Shown: in pieces, positions 1 through 8,193 of the stretch | How the letters are laid out: every line of letters starts with the position of its first letter | Numbering within the stretch: the stretch's first letter is position 1 | Assembly: GCA_017417055.1 (NCBI GenBank) | Contig: JAFPZX010000134.1 | Location: forward strand, 46,712 to 110,711 | DNA length: 64,000 nt | Direction: 5' to 3' | Origin: Anaerolineaceae bacterium | GTDB taxonomy: Bacteria; Chloroflexota; Anaerolineae; Anaerolineales; Anaerolineaceae | Translations under genes and position numbers: made by a program | Notes under the pieces: model-generated | The model's input: only the letters and a program-made list of their open reading frames with translations | What the model was told of the DNA's origin: nothing | Databases searched by the model: none

Positions 1-1
1 G

Positions 2-382
2 CTTGAAGGTGCCCTGGAGAATCGATCTGACCGTGTATTGATATACGCAACTTCCAATCGAAGGCATCTGATCCGTGAAACCTGGACAGACCGGAATGAT
101 ATGGAATATCAGAACGATATTCATCGGTCCGACACCATGGAAGAAAAACTTTCGCTGGCAAGCCGCTTTGGCGTGATGATCTATTATTCCAAACCTGATC
201 CGAAAGAGTATTATCATATTGTGCAGGAGCTTGCGGAGCGGAACGGGCTCACACTCAGTGAAAATGAACTGCATGACCTGGCCCGTAAATGGGAACTGCG
301 TCATGGAGGCATGTCCGGAAGGACAGCAAGTCAGTTGATAACCTGGCTTCATGGTGAAGCCGGTATTCATACAAATCAGTAA
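2..382 (+). CDS. DUF815 family AAA+ ATPase, C-terminal part
   Basis: The reading frame is open from base 2, so the gene begins upstream of the window and only about 126 C-terminal residues are present. The segment [12 protein letters not shown] followed by a basic/acidic stretch and KLSLASRFG matches the sensor-1 and arginine-finger region of the DUF815 group of AAA+ ATPases. These are predicted P-loop proteins whose substrate is unknown. It ends 27 bases before ilvE. The family call rests on the remembered pattern of this C-terminus, as the Walker A and B motifs lie outside the window. Confidence 0.75.
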   Translation, partial: LEGALENRSDRVLIYATSNRRHLIRETWTDRNDMEYQNDIHRSDTMEEKLSLASRFGVMIYYSKPDPKEYYHIVQELAERNGLTLSENELHDLARKWELRHGGMSGRTASQLITWLHGEAGIHTNQ

Positions 383-409
383 ATTTTTATCTACGAAAAG
401 GATATTATT

Positions 410-1468
410 ATGCATTACACTTTTCCGATTACACGAAATGAGAATCCAAAACAAAAACCGGATCCGAATGACATTGGTTTCGCAAAATATTATACTGATC
501 ATATGTTCTTTATGGAATATGATGAAGGGAAAGGCTGGCATCATGGCCGCATTATTCCTTACGGACCGCTGACGCTTGACCCCGCAGCGGCAACTCTTCA
601 CTATGCGCAAGAAGCATTTGAAGGATTGAAAGCCTACCGTAATCCGGAAGGAAAGGTTAACCTTTTCCGCCCGGATATGAATGCAAAACGCATGCGCAAC
701 TCTTGCGAACGCATGTGCATTCCGGAAATTGACGAAGACCTGTTTATCTCAGCAGTTGAAGAATTGGTTAAGATCGACGCGGATTGGATCCCGGAAGGTC
801 CCGGAAACTCGCTGTATATCCGTCCGTTCATTATTTCTCCGGAATTAAATCTTGCACCGGTAGCACCCAAGAGCTTTTGGTTCATCATTATTCTTGCGCC
901 GGCAGCACCTTACCATTCAAAGATCAGCCATATTCTTGTGGAAGATGAATACATCCGTGCAGCGGTAGGCGGTACCGGTTTTGCCAAATGCGGCGGAAAC
1001 TACGCAGGAGCTCTTAGAGCCAATGTGAAAGCCGCAAAATACCATTGTGACGATGTTCTCTGGCTGGATGCGAAAGAACATAAATATATTGAAGAAGTGG
1101 GTACATCTAATGCTTTCTTTGTCATCGACGGCAAGGTCGTCACTTCCCCGCTGACCGGTTCCATCCTTCCGGGCGTTACCCGTGACAGCGTCATCCACCT
1201 TCTTGAAAAATGGGGCGTTGAAGTTGATCAGCGCCGCCTGCCGGTGGAAGAAGCTATTGAAGCCGCAAAATCCGGCCGAATGACCGAAGCCTGGGCGTCC
1301 GGCACCGCCTGTGTGATTGCGCCTATGGGTCTTTTGAACTACAAGGGACAAGATTACCCGATCAACGGTGAGCAGCTTGGCGATCTGAGCAAAAAACTCT
1401 TTGATTGCCTTTACGGTATGCAGACCGGCACAATTCCCGATGATATGGGCTGGGTAATAACGCTGTAA
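410..1468 (+). CDS. ilvE: Branched-chain amino acid aminotransferase
   Basis: A PLP-dependent fold-type IV aminotransferase that interconverts Leu, Ile or Val with their 2-oxo acids using glutamate/2-oxoglutarate in the cytoplasm. The 352 residues match the long bacterial and eukaryotic BCAT subgroup. Visible motifs are HYAQEAFEGLKAYR near residue 65, the PLP-lysine segment GFAKCGGNYAG (lysine about residue 193), EEVGTSNAFFV, LPGVTRDS and ASGTACVIAP. The start is supported by an AAGGA sequence about eight bases upstream. It may be co-transcribed with the DUF815 gene. A repeat element and a rho-independent terminator follow. IlvA lies about 19 kb away in the same window. Confidence 0.95.
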   Translation: MHYTFPITRNENPKQKPDPNDIGFAKYYTDHMFFMEYDEGKGWHHGRIIPYGPLTLDPAAATLHYAQEAFEGLKAYRNPEGKVNLFRPDMNAKRMRNSCERMCIPEIDEDLFISAVEELVKIDADWIPEGPGNSLYIRPFIISPELNLAPVAPKSFWFIIILAPAAPYHSKISHILVEDEYIRAAVGGTGFAKCGGNYAGALRANVKAAKYHCDDVLWLDAKEHKYIEEVGTSNAFFVIDGKVVTSPLTGSILPGVTRDSVIHLLEKWGVEVDQRRLPVEEAIEAAKSGRMTEAWASGTACVIAPMGLLNYKGQDYPINGEQLGDLSKKLFDCLYGMQTGTIPDDMGWVITL

Positions 1469-1485
1469 ATTACAGAATTATCTAT

Positions 1486-1578
1486 GGAAGCACTGATTAA
1501 TTGAGGTTCGGGGACGGTTCTCCCGAGGAACAAGGGGAACTGTCCTCACGCCTTCACAGAAATTAATCAGCATTTTCC
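1486..1578. repeat. MITE-like element, copy 1 (intergenic)
   Basis: A block of about 93 bp with inverted ends: CTGATTAATT at 1493-1502 and AATTAATCAG at 1561-1570, with similarity extending a few bases outside each. The interior folds as GGACGGTTCTCCC against GGGGAACTGTCC (about 12 bp including two G-T pairs). The first 69 bp align without gaps to 54044-54112 (53 of 69 identical by hand count). No transposase gene is inside, so it would be a non-autonomous element. Confidence 0.7.
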
Positions 1579-1590
1579 TATATAATAAAA

Positions 1591-1628
1591 GGGATCGGAA
1601 TAAATATAATACGTTCCGATCCTTTTTT
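1591..1628 (+). terminator. Rho-independent terminator after ilvE
   Basis: A perfect 9-bp stem, GGATCGGAA at 1592-1600 with TTCCGATCC at 1614-1622, is followed by TTTTTT. It lies downstream of ilvE on the same strand, beyond the repeat element. Confidence 0.85.
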
Positions 1629-1732
1629 CTAATGCGATCCGAGTTTTTATCGACAAATATGAGACCGAACTCACTCATATTGGCTATTGCTCAGATCCTT
1701 ATATTTCTTTTTATTATTTATTAATATTTAGT

Positions 1733-1762
1733 AAAAAAAACCGGACTGGATATCAGCCCGGT
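1733..1762 (-). terminator. Rho-independent terminator after the PPIase gene
   Basis: Read on the minus strand, ACCGGGCTG pairs with CAGTCCGGT (9 bp, one G-T) and is followed by a run of eight T. It ends the rpsF-rpsR-PPIase transcript, 22 bases beyond the PPIase stop codon. Confidence 0.85.
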
Positions 1763-1784
1763 CTTTTATCATAACTTTTTGAGA

Positions 1785-3395
1785 TTACCCGACGAAAGAA
1801 GGATCGGTAGGTGTCATATCAGCTACATTGTTTTCCATGGTGATGTCAAGCTGTTCTGAATAACCGTTCAGCCATTCACGATAAGCGTTATCAACAGCGG
1901 TTTTGTATTCACTGCTGGTATAAGGATGCTCTTCGTGAGCGATCACCTGGATCAAATGCCAACCGAAATCTGTCTGGACAGGTTCGCTGATGGTCCCAAC
2001 TTCCTGACTGAAAGCTGCATCGTTGAAGGCCTGAACCATTGTACCCTGGGTGAACCAGCCGAGATCACCGGCATTGCTTGCGTTGGAAGTATCGGTTGAG
2101 ACTTCAGCGGCAACATCGCCCCATTCTTCACCATTCTTGATACGTTCGAGAGCAGCTTTCGCTTCTTCTTCTGTGGCGACAAGGATATGACGTGCCCAAA
2201 CCATATCGGCTGTGCGTTCAATGCCGCTCTTGAGTTTTTCTTCAACCTTATTCTGGAGCAGTTCATACTTCAGCTGACCCTTGAAGAAATCCTTGCTGTA
2301 ATAGTAATTGTTGGCGAAATAAACACTTTCATACTGTTTGAACATGTCTTCCGTGTAAACAGTCGGCGTAACAGTGGGTTGAAGAGCTTCATTGACAAGG
2401 TCGGCAGTTTCAGCAGCAAGATCTTCTGCTTCTGCGGCTGCTTCATCAACAGCTTCTTCGATTTCTGCTGCAGTTTCTTCTGCGGCTTCTTCAACTGCTT
2501 CTTTGACTTCTGATTCGGCTTCTTCAACGACAGCATTTACATTTTCAACAGCTTCTTCAACTGTATCTGCATATTCAACTGCGTCACTCAGCTCTTCAAC
2601 AGTTTCTTCGACAGCTTCGTTCGCTTCTTCAACCGTAGCCTCGACCTCATCAACGGTTTCTTCGATTTCAGCTTCAGCTTCTTCAACCGCTTCTTCAACT
2701 TCAGGACCAATTTCTTCTACTGCTTCTTCAACAGCGGAATCAACTTCTTCAGCGATTGCTTCAACTTCTTCAGCTGGAATATCGGTCGGAAGCGGAGTTT
2801 CCGTATAACGGAGGATAGCAAGCTGTTCTTCGCTTACAGTCGGAGTTGCTTCAAAGGGAGCATCGGTCGGGGCAGCTGTCGGTGTTCCGTCAGGATAATA
2901 AGCAAACATACTCTTGTAGTAGTTTTCCACTTCATCGTCACTCACGGTAATGCCTTCTTTGGCTGCGCCGTATGCCAGCACCCGCTGGTCAACCATGTTT
3001 GAAAGAACGCTCTGGCCTAACAGACCTTTATATGCATCAGACATCTGCATTGCGTATTCTTCACGAGTGCTTTCATCCATCTGCATACCGAACATGGAAT
3101 AAAGCTGTTCCATATACTGGTAATTGCTGTTAATATTGGAACGCTGTAATCTTACTGCGGATTGGAAATCCTCAAGTGTAATTTTTTCATCGCCAACTTT
3201 AGCAACAACTTTGCGGGAAGGTTTATTAAAAATTCCCAAAATCAGTCCCACAATCATACAGACAACGACAATACCACCGACGATCATACCGCCAAGACGC
3301 AGCCATTTAGTCTGCTGTTCTTCCTTTTCGCGGCGTTCTCGATTGGTTTTGTTGTTTTGACGGGGATTCAGAATTTCCTGATTATCATTAGCCAT
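1785..3395 (-). CDS. Membrane-anchored SurA/PrsA-like peptidyl-prolyl isomerase with acidic helical insert
   Basis: Predicted extracytoplasmic foldase of 536 residues. The start is set at 3395 (MANDNQEIL), because GAAGGAAG lies just upstream; an ATG nine codons earlier has no such support. Order: a basic cytoplasmic tail, one transmembrane helix (about residues 32-58), a SurA_N-like region, Thr/Pro-rich linkers such as PTAAPTDAP, a Glu/Ala/Val-rich helical stretch (about 205-335), a second linker, then a parvulin PPIC domain (about 398-490) with WARHILV, GDLGWF and FGWHLIQV. Parvulins isomerise X-Pro bonds. The acidic insert between chaperone and PPIase parts is not usual for the family. It is the last gene behind rpsF-rpsR, about 70 bases after rpsR. 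Confidence 0.85.
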   Translation of the reverse strand: MANDNQEILNPRQNNKTNRERREKEEQQTKWLRLGGMIVGGIVVVCMIVGLILGIFNKPSRKVVAKVGDEKITLEDFQSAVRLQRSNINSNYQYMEQLYSMFGMQMDESTREEYAMQMSDAYKGLLGQSVLSNMVDQRVLAYGAAKEGITVSDDEVENYYKSMFAYYPDGTPTAAPTDAPFEATPTVSEEQLAILRYTETPLPTDIPAEEVEAIAEEVDSAVEEAVEEIGPEVEEAVEEAEAEIEETVDEVEATVEEANEAVEETVEELSDAVEYADTVEEAVENVNAVVEEAESEVKEAVEEAAEETAAEIEEAVDEAAAEAEDLAAETADLVNEALQPTVTPTVYTEDMFKQYESVYFANNYYYSKDFFKGQLKYELLQNKVEEKLKSGIERTADMVWARHILVATEEEAKAALERIKNGEEWGDVAAEVSTDTSNASNAGDLGWFTQGTMVQAFNDAAFSQEVGTISEPVQTDFGWHLIQVIAHEEHPYTSSEYKTAVDNAYREWLNGYSEQLDITMENNVADMTPTDPSFVG

Positions 3396-3467
3396 ATAAA
3401 AACTTCCTTCAAAAAAGGGCATAGAGAGATAACCTCCATGCCCTGAATGACTTATTTGCTTTTGATA

Positions 3468-3755
3468 TTAACGAACGACATCCTGATAAGGTTCAGAGGT
3501 AAACGGCAGCAGAGCGATCTGGCGGGCGCGTTTCACAGCATAAGCAATTGCTCTCTGATGTCTTGCACAGGTACCGGTTTGGCGGCGCGGGCGGATCTTA
3601 CCTTCTTCGGTGACAAACCGGCGCAGCATATCGGCATTTTTATAATCAATTTTCAAACTTTTATCTGAACAGAACTGGCAAACCTTCGGGCGTGCAACAA
3701 AACGACGGGCAGCACCACGATGTTCCTGTTGTTCATTCATCATTTCTTCACTCAT
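3468..3755 (-). CDS. rpsR: 30S ribosomal protein S18
   Basis: Small-subunit protein that binds the 16S central domain beside S6. Its 95 residues fit the family with a slightly long N-terminus ([12 protein letters not shown]). Diagnostic segments are [17 protein letters not shown], the arginine-rich [17 protein letters not shown], and [20 protein letters not shown]. It follows rpsF by 41 bases on the minus strand. The usual single-stranded DNA-binding protein gene between the two is absent. Confidence 0.97.
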   Translation of the reverse strand: MSEEMMNEQQEHRGAARRFVARPKVCQFCSDKSLKIDYKNADMLRRFVTEEGKIRPRRQTGTCARHQRAIAYAVKRARQIALLPFTSEPYQDVVR

Positions 3756-3796
3756 TGTGTATCTCCTGAACGGGCTTTTACCGTTCCACAGAATTA

Positions 3797-4087
3797 TTAG
3801 TCTTCATCAACAGAAGTGATCATTGAACGCATGATGCTTTCAACGTACCGCATGTTCTGGCTCAGGTTCTTCACGGAAGCAGGTTCCATATTGGCAGTGA
3901 TCAGGACATATTGACCTTCACGCTGTTTCCGGATACGATAAGCCAAACGTTTCTTACCCCAGTTGTCAACACTGACAACTTCGCCTTTATCATCAGCGAT
4001 CCAGCCTTTAACCTTTTCAACAACGTTGTTCAGGTTCTCTTCATCAAGATCCGGATGAGCAATGAAAATGATTTCGTACTTGCGCAT
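3797..4087 (-). CDS. rpsF: 30S ribosomal protein S6
   Basis: Ribosomal protein S6, 96 residues, the S18 partner on the 30S platform. It begins [17 protein letters not shown] and contains [15 protein letters not shown] and [10 protein letters not shown], all typical of S6. The start has an AAGGAG sequence 8-9 bases upstream. It is the first gene of the minus-strand run rpsF-rpsR-PPIase, with its own promoter and a hairpin-rich leader. Confidence 0.97.
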   Translation of the reverse strand: MRKYEIIFIAHPDLDEENLNNVVEKVKGWIADDKGEVVSVDNWGKKRLAYRIRKQREGQYVLITANMEPASVKNLSQNMRYVESIMRSMITSVDED

Positions 4088-4191
4088 GTTAGTTTCTCCT
4101 TTCCATGGGATTGTTTCCGTGCGAAACGGAAACGGAAAGATTGCTTCTCAGCAAACCTCGTCTATTATATCACTTTTCTTTAATACAGCAA
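4086..4191 (-). promoter_or_regulatory. rpsF promoter and hairpin leader
   Basis: On the minus strand a -10 TATAAT (4169-4164) sits 16 bp from a -35-like TTGCTG (4191-4186). The leader contains a perfect 7-bp hairpin GTTTCCG/CGGAAAC with loop TTTCGCA, flanked by CTTTCC and GGAAAG that can extend it and would involve the ribosome binding site. The arrangement resembles the S6:S18-binding leaders that autoregulate rpsF operons in other bacteria. That function here is inference. Confidence 0.6.
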
Positions 4192-4195
4192 TAAT

Positions 4196-4582
4196 TCATG
4201 AGAAATTCAGTACAAATAATTGAAAAATTTTCGGAAGAAAAATAATCAATCCGATTATTACGCTTGCCATGGCTATAATCAACACAGCTCCGGCAGCAAG
4301 ATCTTTCGCTGCCTTTGCAAGAGGCTTTTTTTCCAGTGTGACCAGGTCTACTACCCGTTCAACACCGCTGTTAATTGCTTCCATGCCCCATACTGCGGCA
4401 ATCGTAAGAATCAGCAAAGCAAATTCAAGCGGGCTGATTTTCAGAAGAAAACCAGCAGCAATTGCGGAAATGGTAAAAAACATATGAATTCTGGTATTTT
4501 TTTCCTTCACCCACAGTTCTTTAATGCCCGCGAAAGCATATCGAAACGAATTTAATCTTTTTTTAAGAAAATCAAAAATCAA
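4196..4582 (-). CDS. dgkA: Diacylglycerol/undecaprenol kinase, DagK family
   Basis: Small integral membrane lipid kinase of 128 residues. In Gram-positive relatives this family phosphorylates undecaprenol, feeding the lipid carrier of wall synthesis. Features are the N-terminal RLNSFRYAFAGIK, the EKNTRIHM segment, several membrane helices, and the conserved GMEAINSGVERVVDL block that carries the active-site and metal-binding glutamates. The start is a TTG inside the 3' end of ybeY, behind a GGGGGA sequence. The overlap of about 11 bases suggests translational coupling. Last gene of the yqhQ-to-dgkA run. Confidence 0.9.
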   Translation of the reverse strand: MIFDFLKKRLNSFRYAFAGIKELWVKEKNTRIHMFFTISAIAAGFLLKISPLEFALLILTIAAVWGMEAINSGVERVVDLVTLEKKPLAKAAKDLAAGAVLIIAMASVIIGLIIFLPKIFQLFVLNFS

Positions 4583-5042
4583 AGTCTTCCCCCGGCCTGC
4601 GATTTAATTGAATTCCACATTGATCCAGATACATATTCTGATATTTCCACATCTCGTCATGTTGTTCCTTATCAAGATGGTCGTACCCTAAAAGGTGCAG
4701 CAAGCCATGAATTTCAAGGAGAGCAATTTCATTTTCGACAGGATGACCGGATTGTTCCGCCTGTCTGCGGGCTTGCTCCAGACAAATAACAATATCGCCC
4801 AGATATTCTCTTCCTGTCTCGGGGTCAATTTCTCCATCTGATTCGAAGGACAAAACATCGGTAACAGAATCGGTTTCCCGGTAGTTTTTGTTCAGTTCAC
4901 GTATTGTCTCATCCGTCACGAACATTAATGTAAAATCAGGAATATTTTCAAAATAATCCTTCAAAATGGTCTGTGCGATTTCTTCCAGCTTTTTGCTGTC
5001 AATATTTTTTGTTTCCGAAATTTCTTCTTTATTCAGATACAT
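4572..5042 (-). CDS. ybeY: Endoribonuclease YbeY
   Basis: Zinc-dependent endoribonuclease for 16S rRNA 3'-end maturation and ribosome quality control. The 156 residues carry the family signature HGLLHLLGYDH with three metal-binding histidines (HxxxHxxxxxH), preceded by DVLSFESDGE and GDIVICLEQA. The start lies directly behind the pgpH stop, and the 3' end overlaps dgkA. The pgpH-ybeY-dgkA order is a widely conserved gene string. Confidence 0.96.
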   Translation of the reverse strand: MYLNKEEISETKNIDSKKLEEIAQTILKDYFENIPDFTLMFVTDETIRELNKNYRETDSVTDVLSFESDGEIDPETGREYLGDIVICLEQARRQAEQSGHPVENEIALLEIHGLLHLLGYDHLDKEQHDEMWKYQNMYLDQCGIQLNRRPGEDFDF

Positions 5043-5044
5043 AA

Positions 5045-7156
5045 TTATTCACCGTTATTTTGTTTTTCTGCTTTTTCTTTAGACTCTTTTTCGTCTTTCC
5101 TCTTCTGACCGGGATATAAGACCCGCGGATGATATATATTCTGCAGTACCCTTTCAAAAGACTGGCGTGCAGTGGTCAGGTCTCTGAATGTTAATGGGGT
5201 ATTATCCATCTGACCGGAATTGGAATAAAGATTGAACATACTTTTAACGAGTTCGGATATTTCTTCCTTTGTCGTCGGCCGTTCTGCACGGGCACGTGCT
5301 TCAACCGAATCTGCCAGCATAACAAGCGCGGTTTCCTTAGAATTAGGAATAGGACCGGGGTAAGTAAAATCAGCCGGATCCACATTTTCCGCACCATTTT
5401 GTTCCACTGCCTGACCATACTGGAACCTGGTCATATTGGTTCCATGATGCTGTAAAATGAAATCAATAATCCTCGGCGGGAGATGATACTGATGGGCAAG
5501 CTCTACGCCATCCGTAACATGCTTCATAATAGTAGCTGCGCTTTCCTGCGGCGTCAGATCCGCATGCAGGTTCAGCACACCGGACACCTGGTTTTCTACA
5601 AAAAACATGGGGTTCAGTGATTTTCCAACATCATGGTACATCGCACCGGCTCTTGTTAGCAGTGAATCAGCGCCGATATCTCTGGCGGCCTGTTCCGCAA
5701 GGTTCGCGACCTGAAGGCAGTGTTGATAAGTTCCCGGAGCATGCGAAAGCATAAACTGGAGCAGCGGGGAATCCGGCCGGATCAATTCCATCAGCTGTGT
5801 AGGCGTAACAATCCCCAGCCATCCCGCAATAATATAGTGCGACAAAAGCGAAAGCGTCGCAGATATAACACTTCCAACAAGAACAGCTACGGCAATTGAA
5901 ACCAATCCGGTTGTGTCAGGAACTACGGATGCATTCATAAACTGATAGGATATAACAATCGGTATGCATACAAGACCTGAAATAATACCCGTTTTCAAAA
6001 AATTACCGATGCTGCGCTGTTTTCCCAGAACGACTATAGCAGTTAATGAGCTGATCAGATAATAGATGCAGAATACAATTGCATTGGAAAAATCATAAGG
6101 AATCAGTATAGCAAGAAGTAACGCAATAATTCCGGATGTTGAGGTACCATACAATGCAGCCAGTGTCAATCCCAATCCTGAAGCAGGGAAAACATATGGA
6201 ATCAGTGTATGATTGGGCGTCAGCATCCTGCCGGCGATAAAATAAATCAGGAATAAAACTGCCGTCACAAGCCAGTTTGTAAAACCATTTATCCCACTGT
6301 CAGGAATCCAATGGATATACACCAGCAATGCTGCAGCCAATCCGGTGATAATACAGATCACGGAAATATATTTTTCCGGATTATTTTGTGAAACGACCAA
6401 CCCCAACTTATTCAGTGCTTCATAATTCAACGCGGTTACGATCTGTCCTTTTTGAACAATGGTCTGGTTGATCACATAAGTTCTTTCCCGCGGCTGCACG
6501 GCGGCTTTTGCTTCCTCCCTGCTTTTTTCAGTTAGTTCAGCACTATACAGACTGTTTGCAGTGATGAAACGACTGACCATAGTATTCACAAGATTTGCAA
6601 CTGACTGACTGATATAGTAATTGATCATTGCAGGGATATTTTGAATTTCACTGACCACCTGCGTTTCCCGAATGGAATTCCGCATTACATTTTCGAGAAT
6701 ACTGATGCTCTCTTCCTGCAAAACGGACCAGTCATCAGCGCTCAAATCTAAGAGTTGTTCGATCGTGCTTTCATCAAAATCAGCAACAGATATTTTATTG
6801 ATGTCTTCAATTTTCTGTGTTCTGCTTGAATATTCATCGTTTCTTACAACGTTAATGAATTGAAACGTATAACGCAGGTTTTGCACCTGCGTTCGTGAAA
6901 TGGATGGATCAGCCGGTAAATAAATATTATTAACATTATCCGCAGCGTCCTGCCTGGCTTCTTCTGTCAGGATATCGCTGACATAAGTAATCGTTTTCGG
7001 CGCAGTAATATCTGTCGTTGCTACATCACCGATTTTCAAGCCAAAACTTGTACGACGCAACGATATTTGTGTGATCAACAGTAAAAAAACGACCACACAG
7101 ACAACGATAAACAATAAAATATTCGATTTATTCGGCTTACCTTTATTGTTTTGCAT
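5045..7156 (-). CDS. pgpH: 7TM-HD family cyclic di-AMP phosphodiesterase, PgpH-like
   Basis: Membrane phosphodiesterase of 703 residues, by family a hydrolase of c-di-AMP to pApA. Order: an N-terminal transmembrane helix (about residues 11-31), a large extracellular 7TMR-HDED domain, a bundle of about seven helices (about 270-470), then a cytoplasmic HD domain with HCLQVANLAEQAA and MYHDVGKSLNP (His-Asp near residue 505), HVTDGVELA and QHHGTN. The C-terminus is Lys/Glu-rich. It sits between yqeY and ybeY, as in many Gram-positive and Chloroflexota genomes. No c-di-AMP cyclase gene is seen in the window. Confidence 0.92.
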   Translation of the reverse strand: MQNNKGKPNKSNILLFIVVCVVVFLLLITQISLRRTSFGLKIGDVATTDITAPKTITYVSDILTEEARQDAADNVNNIYLPADPSISRTQVQNLRYTFQFINVVRNDEYSSRTQKIEDINKISVADFDESTIEQLLDLSADDWSVLQEESISILENVMRNSIRETQVVSEIQNIPAMINYYISQSVANLVNTMVSRFITANSLYSAELTEKSREEAKAAVQPRERTYVINQTIVQKGQIVTALNYEALNKLGLVVSQNNPEKYISVICIITGLAAALLVYIHWIPDSGINGFTNWLVTAVLFLIYFIAGRMLTPNHTLIPYVFPASGLGLTLAALYGTSTSGIIALLLAILIPYDFSNAIVFCIYYLISSLTAIVVLGKQRSIGNFLKTGIISGLVCIPIVISYQFMNASVVPDTTGLVSIAVAVLVGSVISATLSLLSHYIIAGWLGIVTPTQLMELIRPDSPLLQFMLSHAPGTYQHCLQVANLAEQAARDIGADSLLTRAGAMYHDVGKSLNPMFFVENQVSGVLNLHADLTPQESAATIMKHVTDGVELAHQYHLPPRIIDFILQHHGTNMTRFQYGQAVEQNGAENVDPADFTYPGPIPNSKETALVMLADSVEARARAERPTTKEEISELVKSMFNLYSNSGQMDNTPLTFRDLTTARQSFERVLQNIYHPRVLYPGQKRKDEKESKEKAEKQNNGE

Positions 7157-7162
7157 ATTTCT

Positions 7163-7606
7163 TTATGAAAGAAGCTCTTTTACGGTTTTACTGATCAAAT
7201 CGTTTGCAGCCAAACCCTTAACTTTTGGCATAACAGCTTTCATGACTTTTCCCATATCAGCAGGGGATGACGCATTGATTTCATTGATAACTGTCTGTAT
7301 TATGGTTTTTAACTCGTCTTGGGTCATCTGTTTTGGAAGGAAAGGTTCAATCAATTCAATATCTTTTTTTGCTTCCGCGGCAGCTTCTTCCCGGCCTGCC
7401 TTTTCAGCCTCTGTAAGAGATTCTTTTCTGATTTTCAATTCTTTTTGTAAAATTTGTGTTACTTCGCTGTCTTCCAATTCCTTTCCGGATGTTTTTTCAG
7501 CGAATTTGATTGAAGACAGAATCATTCTATAAACCCGTTTTCCATCTTCATCGTGGTTTTTCATTGCTTCTTTTAATTTTTCGTTTATACTTTCTTTAAT
7601 CGTCAT
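7163..7606 (-). CDS. yqeY: GatB/YqeY domain protein
   Basis: A 147-residue protein related to the C-terminal tRNA-binding region of the GatB amidotransferase subunit; its free-standing role is not established. It begins MTIKESINEKLKEAMKNHD and contains RMILSSIK, AEKAGREEAAAEAKKDIELIEPFLP and MGKVMKAVMP, all family-typical. A strong ribosome binding site (AGGAGG) precedes the ATG. It lies in the yqhQ-comEA-yqeY-pgpH string on the minus strand. Confidence 0.93.
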   Translation of the reverse strand: MTIKESINEKLKEAMKNHDEDGKRVYRMILSSIKFAEKTSGKELEDSEVTQILQKELKIRKESLTEAEKAGREEAAAEAKKDIELIEPFLPKQMTQDELKTIIQTVINEINASSPADMGKVMKAVMPKVKGLAANDLISKTVKELLS

Positions 7607-7629
7607 AAATCCTCCTGAAAACCGCTGAT

Positions 7630-8193
7630 TTACTCAACAATCAACCGGTCATAAATGCTTTCCAACAGTTTTTCCCCGATTCCGGGAATTTCCAAAATTT
7701 CTTCGATTCTTTTAAAACCGCCTTTTTTTTCTCTGAGTCTTATTATATCATCAGCTCGTTTTTCGCCAATACCGGGAAAGGACATTAGTTGTTCTTTATC
7801 TGCTGTATTGATATTGATCCTTTCTTTTTCCTGTACAGGTAAAGTAAGCGTCGGCTGAAAAGGTCCGGCAGTTGGGATAATTATATTCTCTCCGTCAATT
7901 ACCCATTTCGAAAGATCAGCATATTGTCTGTCAGCATTATCAGTTAACCCACCTGCAAATTCAACAACATCAGACAGACGAATTCGTCCAGTAAATTTAT
8001 AAATTCCAGGCGTTTTCACAGCGCCATAGATACTCACCTGCCTGTCTGATTCGTCATAAACATTCCTGATAAGAATAGGAGTTGGCTGTGAAGGGTTTGT
8101 AATCAGCATAACCAGACCGGTTACGATTACAATAACTAATGAGAAGATTACAACCCTCCACAACCAATCCATCTTTTTTTTAATATCAAGCAA
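7630..8193 (-). CDS. comEA: ComEA-like helix-hairpin-helix DNA-binding protein
   Basis: Membrane-anchored DNA receptor of the competence type, 187 residues. An N-terminal transmembrane helix (VVIFSLVIVIVTGLVMLI) is followed by a SLBB-like domain with SIYGAVKTPGIY, then two helix-hairpin-helix motifs (FPGIGEKRADDIIRLREKKG and IPGIGEKL). The first start codon available is a TTG overlapping the yqhQ stop; an ATG at 8172 is an alternative. No comEC or comEB is visible nearby, so a role in DNA uptake is inferred from the family only. Confidence 0.88.
   Translation of the reverse strand: MLDIKKKMDWLWRVVIFSLVIVIVTGLVMLITNPSQPTPILIRNVYDESDRQVSIYGAVKTPGIYKFTGRIRLSDVVEFAGGLTDNADRQYADLSKWVIDGENIIIPTAGPFQPTLTLPVQEKERININTADKEQLMSFPGIGEKRADDIIRLREKKGGFKRIEEILEIPGIGEKLLESIYDRLIVE

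Noticed and set aside
917-1351. 144-codon frame opposite ilvE
   Set aside because: Shadow of a strongly conserved coding sequence, without start signals.
2392-2808. 138-codon Ser/Ala-rich frame opposite the acidic insert of the PPIase
   Set aside because: It is the mirror of the GAA/GCT-rich repeat tract; such antisense frames stay open because of composition. No ribosome binding site or promoter.
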